Assembly (NCBI GenBank): GCA_902806575.1
Contig: CADCXD010000004.1
Location: forward strand, 2,852,001-2,916,000
Source of the DNA: Jackrogersella multiformis
Taxonomy: Eukaryota > Ascomycota > Sordariomycetes > Xylariales > Hypoxylaceae
Reading direction: 5' to 3'
DNA length: 64,000 nucleotides
Each line of letters opens with the position of its first letter. Position 1 is the stretch's first letter. Shown piece by piece: positions 57,002 to 64,000 of the stretch. Made by a program: the position numbers and the translations under genes. Under the pieces are notes generated by a model, which was not told the DNA's origin, did no database searches, and worked only from the letters and a program-made list of their open reading frames with translations.

Positions 57002-60000
57002 TTACTTCCCTCCTCTCTTCTGCTTCATCTTCGTCAGCAGCCCCTTGAAAGGATTCTTGCCTCTGAACCGCAAGTACGTCGAGACGTAGACGACGGCATA
57101 GTTGAACGCGATGAATGCGCAGAGGATACCGAAGTCACGCCATATGTTCTCGTAGTAGACGCTAAACTGCCGTCCGAACTCGTCGCCGGTGGCGTACTGG
57201 CAATACTCGCACATGCCATCATCCGGGTTAACCCGTACGTATCCACCAGCTTGATCTATGTAGCTACTGGTGTACGTATCACAATCCTGTCCCGGCGGGG
57301 GGGAGAAGCGTGCAAATTCATTTGCTGTGCACTCAACCGTCTGCCCGTGGACGGTGGTTGCCAAAAAGGCTTCCATCAAATAATGGAACGGGGTGAGCCA
57401 GTACATCCACGAGCGCCAGAAGTATGGCAGTTGAGCCGCTGGTACGACGACACCGCAGAACGAAACGACAAAGAGGAAAAATAGAGGTACGAATAAGCTT
57501 GCTAGTAGATCGTTGGGGCTGAAAGCTGCGATGGCCTGGCCGAACCCGACATAGTACAGCTCGAAGAGGATTATGCACAAGAAGATAAAACCAGACGGGA
57601 AGCCAGGCATATTCCAGCCGGCTATTCCCCACCACCAGCAGTTGAAGTAAATAGCCCCAGCAACGATAGCGTAGGGGATTTCCACCAGCACTGCGGCTGT
57701 GGTCCATGCGACCCAGGAGTAAATCTTGGAATTGTTCTCGCGGGACTGGAAAATATTCCGCGAATTGAGAAAAACAGGCTGAAGCTGCTGGATCAACGGG
57801 GGCGAGATGGTGAGGTTCATGAAGATTGAGAACAGGCGAGACTGCATGTCGATGGTAGAGGATCCTAGACGCCAAAATGTGAAGGTGTTGAAGAGGCCGG
57901 TAAAAACATGCAGGATCATCTTGCCCATTATGTAATTTGGTGTTCTCCAATAGGCGACGAAGGAACGCTTCACCACTGCTACTGTTTGGGTCCATAAAGG
58001 CATGGCGTATTCACGGTCATCCTGGATATTCTTTGAATGTTGAGCATCCCGACGCTTCTCGATCATGTCTGCCATCTCTTTAGACTGGCTCTGGTAGTTC
58101 TTGGAGTTTAACCAGGCGTCACCCCAGTCTTGACCTTTGTAATCTGGATTGCCCGCTCCGATAGCCTCCAACATCCACTCGGCTGGATTTTCATGCGCAG
58201 GACACTTCGGGCCGCCGTTTGATTCGAAATAGTTGATCATAGTCTGGCTATCCTTTCCGAGCTCACCGGCGTATACTACACAGCCTCCGGACTTGAGTAG
58301 GATCAATTCATCAAAAATCTCAAAAAGCACTGCAGAGGGCTGGTGGATGGTGCATAAGATAGCCTGACCAGCATCTGCTAGCTTCCGTAGGAATCTGACA
58401 ATGTTGAATGCTGCTCCTGAGTCGAGACCGGACGTAGGCTCGTCCAAGAACATCAGCAACTCTGGCTTGGATGCCAATTCAACACCGATGGTAAGCCTCT
58501 TGCGCTGTTCCGCGTTGAGACCTTCCCCAACTCGTCCTATTGTAGCTCCAGCGATGTCTTGCATCTCAAGCAGGTCAATGATTGTCTCGCAGTAAGCGTA
58601 CTTCTCTTTCTTCGAAACTTCCTTTGGTTGACGGAGAAGCGCAGAGAATTGCAGAGCCTCGCGGACGGTTGCAGTCGGCTCGTGTATGTCTAGTTGCTCA
58701 GCAAATCCTGTAGCTCTCTGGAATGACTTGGGGAGAGGTCTTCCATCTATGAGAAAGTCGCCCGTGACAACCCCAAATTTGATCCTAAATAGAAGAAAGC
58801 ATCAGTACGTATTTACTTTAGGGAATCATTTCGGTCTCACCTTTGAGCCAAGGTATTCAGCAGCGTCGTTTTTCCGGCTCCAGAAGCTCCCATCAAAGCC
58901 GTCAATTTGCCAGGTCTAACGAAACCCTGAACGTTCTGCAGCAGCTTCCTCTCTCCACCTTGGTAGGGGATGGTATAATTGACATTTTGAAATGTGAATA
59001 TTGTTTCGTTCTTCGCGACAGTTTGCATTGCTTCTTCGTCTCGTCTTTCTTGCGCTGCGGATGCTTCTTCGGAGGCGGCTACTTTCTCGCCACTTCTTCC
59101 AGATTCTTCATCATTCATATTTCCTTTGCGGCCGCCGGTCTCGATGGATTTTTGGAGCTCCTTGGGTACTTGGCCACGCTTGAAGACCGTCACAGAAGCA
59201 CCTCCCGCGTTGGGTTTCATCGATTCCATACCCATCATCGATATAACGAGAAAGAAACCAAAGAAAGCCCAGAGGAAGCCAAAGTTTCTCCAAAGATGGC
59301 TGCGAGTGTAGCTGAAAGATTCTTGGATATAGGCGGCGCCATTTACCGTCGTTTCTCCAGGCTGCGAGCCTGCCAGTGTGCACGATTGGTATTGTTGCGA
59401 GGCATCCGAACCCTGTGGAACAAGATACGGGGGGTCGCATGCTAGCTGTAGGTTGTAGAATTCGTTTGACATGAGGCACTCGAAACCATACTGTAGCCAA
59501 TTAATCCACCTCAACCAGCCAAACCAAGGGTGCATCGAAGCAGGTGGTATCAGGTATCCAGTATAAACAACGAGGATTTGGATTGCAACACCGGTCACCT
59601 TAGTCGCATCGTCTAAAGTTTTGAACACTGCCGAAATCGCACGGAAGAAGGCATAAGTCGTCATCGTAATCAACCACAGAATGAGGATAGAAATGAAGAA
59701 CTGAGACGGGGTGGCACCGAGTCCCGCCATCCAGTAGATAATGACATCAAACAATGTTACCTGGATGAAAACCAATGGCATATCCACAAGAGTTTGTGCC
59801 AAGGTGAATGCAGCGGGCCGGTAGAAGGAGAAGTTCTTGTGTTTGAGTAGAATGGGTTTGGACTCGAATGCGGCGGTCTGCTCAGCAAGTGCCAACAGCG
59901 CATTGAACAGCAATATGAAGAACAAGACACCACCTCGGGTGAAGGCACCCGCGGCTGAATTTGGGAGATTATAGAATAAACTTCCAACAATGAGACCTTG

Positions 60001-61794
60001 GAAGACGATACCGCCCCATTTACCAATGAGAGACGCCTTGTCACCCAGCATGACAAGGGCCTGACGTTGCGTGAGAGCGACTACTTGTTGGTGAAAGGGT
60101 ATGGTGTAGTTCTTCTTTTCAGTTTTCTTCGATGTATTTTCAGCTCGAGTACGTTGCTGCTCCTCGAGCTGGGCTTCGTACTCCTTTATATCTTCAAGAT
60201 TGAGCTGGTAAGCCTCGCTTTTTCTGTAGACATCGGCGAAAGCTTGTGCTGAGCGCGGAATTCGATCTTCCCAGCCAGGTCTGACACTACGTTCGTGATG
60301 ATCAGTAACAGACGTAAGGAAGTCGGCTGTCGTCCACCGTTCTGGGCAGTCAAATCCGAGATCGAGGAAATACTGTTTCGCGCGATCGGATGGACCATAG
60401 TACAGGCACTGGCCATTGTCGATCAATAGCACCTTATCGACAAGGTTGTACAAAGACTCTCCAGCTTGGTATAGCGATACAGCAGTCGAGACTTGAGCCA
60501 TGTTTGTAAGAGCTCGTAATGACTGAATGTACTCGACAGCTGTCGATGCATCGAGACCCTTACTCGAGTTGTCCCAGCCTTGGACGCTGGCCCGGGTAAT
60601 GAGAGCCTCGGCGATACTGACACGCTTCCGCTCTCCGCCGGAAACTCCCCGGACATACTCGTTCCCGACTTTGGTGTCCATGGTGTGTTCGATCCAGAGC
60701 AACTTGGCAGCTACTCTGAGAAACTCCCTCACATAATCTTCTCTGCTTTCACCCTCCATTCGTGACTCCTTTCCAGGAGTACGAGTCCGGAGAGCAAAGG
60801 TTAGGGTGTGCCTGACTGTGAGCGTGGCGTAATGCAAGTCGTCTTCTGGGTTGTAGATAATCTCGCCCCTGAAATATTTAGCCATGCGCTTGGCATCAGT
60901 ACCACCGTAAGTTACATCGCCTATGACGTCCTCGTAGCCTGCTCGTTGGTTGCAGAAGGTCTTCAGGAACGTCGAGCAGCCGGATCCCGGTCTACCAAGG
61001 ACGAGCAGCATTTCTCCTGGCCGGACACAACCGTTAAAGTCACTAATGAGCTCCCTTACAGGAGGCTTAGCGGTAGCAGCCTTTGGTCCTTTAGTCAGTA
61101 AATTTTTCAGGAACCTCGGCAGGCCCAGGAAGAGGTCGCCGACTGTAGGTTGTAAGCTGGCCCCAAGGCCAGCACCCTTAACCGTTAGATTGCGGAAAAT
61201 GACACCCGCATGTCGTGTTTTTTCCTCCTCGCTATTCTGTTGACGAGCTTGACCAAACATCCGGCTCATTAGGCGTTCGATTTCGTCATGCTCGTCTCCA
61301 GACTCGACGCCAGAGACGGTACTCCGGCGCCGCGAAAGGGCCCGGAATATATCATCTTCACTCCTCGCAGTACTTGACTTGCGCTCTAGATTCGGCTGCT
61401 CTGCAGTCGACTTAATAGGTTCGAAACGAGGCTCGACCTCTGTCTGTTCGGATTCATCTGATGATGATTCGCCAGGGGTAGGGTGAACATTAGTTGCCGA
61501 GACAGTTTGCCTAGAGGTGGAGGGACTAGCAACACTTGGTCTAGCAGCGTCGGTAGTAGATGTTTCGGTAGCACTATCGACATAAGCGTTGTCAACTTGA
61601 TGTAATTGAGTTGGAGTAGACGTGCCGCCTCTGACATGTTGGGTTCTAGTGACCGAGGTAGAGCTTTCGTGATCGGTAGCAAGTGAGAACTCTCGACCTG
61701 TGGTGTACTCATTATGAAGTGAGTTTGAGGAGGGCGTCTCTGGGAAACCACCAGGCACACCCATATATGCCGGGGTTGGTTTATCGCCGTTCAT
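57002..61794 (-). CDS. PDR-type ABC transporter (ABCG full-length), 2 exons, 1578 aa
   Basis: ATP-driven exporter of hydrophobic compounds at the plasma membrane, the class that includes Pdr5 and Cdr1. Exons, in coding order, are 61794-58841 and 58784-57002; the 56-nt intron (donor GTGAGA, acceptor TTTAG) falls just after the second Walker A. The order is the reverse (NBD-TMD)2 layout. NBD1: Walker A GRPGSGCST near residue 267 with Cys in place of Lys, signature VSGGERKRVSIAEA near 384, and WDNSSKGLDAST. NBD2: Walker A GASGAGKTT near 968, a degenerate signature LNAEQRKRLTIGVEL and Walker B LLMFLDEPTSGLDS, followed by TIHQPSA with the switch His. These asymmetric changes are normal for PDR proteins, which have one degenerate ATP site. 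Each TMD has about six helices; TMD2 ends in a large Cys-containing loop and a KQKRGGK tail. The N-terminal extension of about 190 residues is Ser/Thr-rich. Confidence 0.95.
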
Positions 61795-64000
61795 CTTAGC
61801 TAGAGACTTAAGTAGAGATTAAAACTCAACACGCCCAAGAAAAAAGGGGTGGACACGTAGTTTGGACGCGTATAGGCTTAACTAATTATGAATAAAAATT
61901 AATGAGGGCCGCATTATAGATATTCGGAAGATGTTTTGTTTGAGGGTTGAAGAAAAGAATGTAAGATACATGACGCGAATGGAACTGGAATTGAGTAGGC
62001 CAAACAAAGAGATGAGAAATGAGAAATGAGAAACGGGATAAACCCATCATGTCGGGAGCCGGTGTCTAAGAATGCGGCTCGGAGTTCGGGCTTGATTAAT
62101 GAACGACATCATTTGTATGTACCTAGGTAGGTAGGTAGTTTGTATGTAGGAGGTAGTCTGTGTGACTCTGTGACACCCAAGAAGAATGGTACTTCCTGCC
62201 GTGGGCGAGGCGTAGCTGTTGATAAGAAATGGATTCCTATGTCCTAGTTCGACGCGATGAATCGAAGGTGCAGAGGCGTCAAGCCTCATGTGGGTCCCGG
62301 TGGAGTGGTGATGCCATAGAGTTTGTCAGATTTCCATCCGATCGGGGCATTTCAATCGGGGCATTCTAAACGTCGCCTTAGTCACCTTTTGTTAGTACTT
62401 ATAGTTTAGGTAGTCACCTTTTATTAGTAGTCAGTCACCTTTTGTTAGCACGGCTGAACAATTTCACAATCAGATATAATATTTGCACCACCGGAGAGTT
62501 TTTCTTTTTCCCCTATTTTCTCGGTCTTAATCTCTTTGTGTGTCCACCTTAAGAGTTGTCGCATGAATTCTCATTATCGTATAATAAAGTTGTCTTGTCC
62601 AAACAGATGTAGATTTCCCCTTTTCCTGGGCATCATTGAGAATATTCCACAACAAATGGCCCTCGGTACTTAGGTAGGTATTTACACTAGTCCTGTCATT
62701 TTGACTATTCCGCATCCGTAGAATGGACCGTGCCGTCTTAGACATATGTGTCGAGAAAATATCAACTTCGAAAAAAACATAACCTGCTTTCAACACTTAC
62801 TAGTACTTACATTGTTGGGGAAAAGGTCTTGTAGACATTGACATTAGTTGATCATTCGAATCCATAGTACACTTTTAGTAAGGTCTAGTAAAGCAAGAAC
62901 ATGATTCAGTCTCCGTAGTCGCCCGAGGGATCATCTTTTCTGTTTACAGGTACCTAGGTAGCTCCTGTTACACCATGCAGCCACTATTTAATCTGTAAGA
63001 TGAAAAGACATGATTTGATTGATCCTTCGATTACGCCCCGTAAAGCCGTGCGTGTTTTCGGTGTGTACAGAAACCCGACGGGCATAAGATTGTTTGAAAT
63101 GCACCATGTATCCCGTACCGTACCGTTCCCGAATGTTCCTAATTAGAAGGCATATACCTAACTAAGTAGGTAGTTAGGTAATATTTCTCCTAATATAAAA
63201 TAAATATAGGTATACCTTATTTAAGAAAGTCATCTCTAACCTATCCTATTTTGCTAGCCTTGATATTAGCTATAAGCTCTGTGATGTTTGAACGTAGATG
63301 TTTTAACCTCATGGCTTAAGATACCTAGGTATTCAATGACACATTTTCCACTCTACCTAAGTATATCATCGTGTGAAATTTTTATAAGGGGGTTGATTAC
63401 CTAAACGTTAAAACACAATATATGCGGCTAAAGTTTAACCTATGTACTTATCAATCTTATCTTCAAAATAGCTTCATACTTCCTACTTAAGTAAGTTAGG
63501 TAACTTAGGAAAATATTAAACCCTGATTTAAGTTAAACAGATGACACTTAATTAAGAAAAAGTTTTAATCTTCGAATATAAATATAAGGTAGCTAAGTTT
63601 TAACGACTGTAAATTATTAAGAAACAATATAAAATACCACAGTAAAATTTATAAATACATTTCCTCTCTTTCCCCTTTCGCCATTTCCCTTGGGATTGTC
63701 GCCCTTAATGTAGTTGTTAGTAAATTACCTTTTAAAACTTACTCGCCAAAAACCAGAGTGTTTACTTTAGTTGCACATTTTCCCTTAGACGTGGAACCAG
63801 CTATAAGAGCCATGAGAGACAGGGTATCAACAAGGAACATTCAAAAAACTACCAACTGCATCATGGGAAAGTTACATGCGGCTCGCCAATGTTATCATAA
63901 GCAACGGGATGTCAGTGACTGCAACCTTGGTGATTGCGACACTGTCCGGCAAATCTCCATGAGAGATCACCAGATTCGACGTGGTGTAATTACGTCTAAA
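61795..64000. other. Upstream region of the ABC transporter and AT-rich right edge
   Basis: The first 650 bp or so are the ABC transporter promoter, with three 15-bp repeats at 62381-62448. TACCTAGGTA copies lie at 62120-62129, 62951-62960 and 63322-63331. From about 63130 to 63700 the base composition turns strongly AT-rich with many TpA steps. No gene is seen to the window edge. Confidence 0.55.
62381..62448. promoter_or_regulatory. Three copies of GTCACCTTTTGTTAG upstream of the ABC transporter
   Basis: Copies at 62381-62395, 62413-62427 (one mismatch, ATTAG) and 62434-62448, all in the same orientation and spaced 17 and 6 bp apart. They lie about 590-655 bp before the ABC transporter start codon. 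Clustered direct repeats of this size suggest transcription-factor sites; I do not recognise the motif as a known PDRE. Confidence 0.45.

Noticed and set aside
31867..61794. Secondary-metabolite cluster with MFS and ABC exporters
   Set aside because: There is no polyketide, peptide or terpene synthase and no tailoring enzymes; the genes between the exporters are housekeeping.
57002..61794. Two separate half-size ABC transporters
   Set aside because: A 56-nt GT-AG intron joins the two frames in phase just after the second Walker A, giving one full-length PDR protein.
57002..61794. Missing Walker A lysine in NBD1 as a sign of decay
   Set aside because: A Cys at that position and the other asymmetric changes are the normal state of fungal PDR transporters.

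Overview
The window is nuclear DNA of a filamentous ascomycete (Pezizomycotina, most plausibly Sordariomycetes). Evidence: 37 short GT-AG introns that I could place from reading frame, mostly 46-100 nt and several with a CTAAC-type branch site; a PTH11-like fungal rhodopsin-domain receptor, a 2EXR-domain protein, a PDR-type ABC transporter and a DHA-type MFS exporter; and clear fungal orthologues of housekeeping genes. The order is an inference from family content.

Layout: 1.06-2.06 kb (+) unrecognised coiled-coil protein; 2.74-3.59 kb (+) ribosomal protein eL15; 6.3-10.6 kb (-) Puf4-type RNA-binding protein in five exons; 10.6-15.7 kb no gene seen; 15.75-19.35 kb (+) RNA polymerase III second-largest subunit; 19.8-21.3 kb (-) Rad57-like recombination mediator; 23.2-24.6 kb (+) secreted Cys-rich single-pass membrane protein; 25.5-28.3 kb (-) carnitine acetyltransferase (Yat2 type); 31.9-34.3 kb (+) nine-exon MFS transporter; 35.5-36.6 kb (-) Rab1/Ypt1 GTPase; 38.3-39.3 kb (+) putative mitochondrial protein; 39.5-40.6 kb (-) 2EXR protein; 41.8-45.1 kb (-) large uncharacterised low-complexity protein; 48.6-49.9 kb (-) WD40 protein; 50.4-53.0 kb (+) Ctf4/SepB replisome adaptor; 55.0-56.6 kb (+) PTH11-like receptor; 57.0-61.8 kb (-) PDR ABC transporter; 61.8-64.0 kb intergenic, turning AT-rich.

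The genes do not form a pathway or a secondary-metabolite cluster: there is no backbone synthase and the two exporters are about 23 kb apart. This is ordinary gene-sparse fungal chromosome carrying basic functions (translation, Pol III transcription, replication, recombination, ER-Golgi traffic, acetyl-unit shuttling) with a few accessory membrane proteins. No tRNA, rRNA, transposase or CRISPR array was found.

The strongest structure not explained by genes is a 10-bp palindrome, TACCTAGGTA, with many partial TAGG/CCTA variants. I count about 23 perfect copies, where about 0.06 would be expected by chance at even base composition. All lie between genes or in introns. Other points worth checking: a Puf4-type site (TGTATATTA) in the downstream flank of the Puf4 gene itself; microexons of 15, 13 and 11 nt in PUF4, RPC2 and YPT1; a perfect 5 x 20 bp tandem repeat in the 3' flank of the WD40 gene; an MCB (ACGCGT) element upstream of CTF4; and three copies of a 15-bp motif upstream of the ABC transporter.
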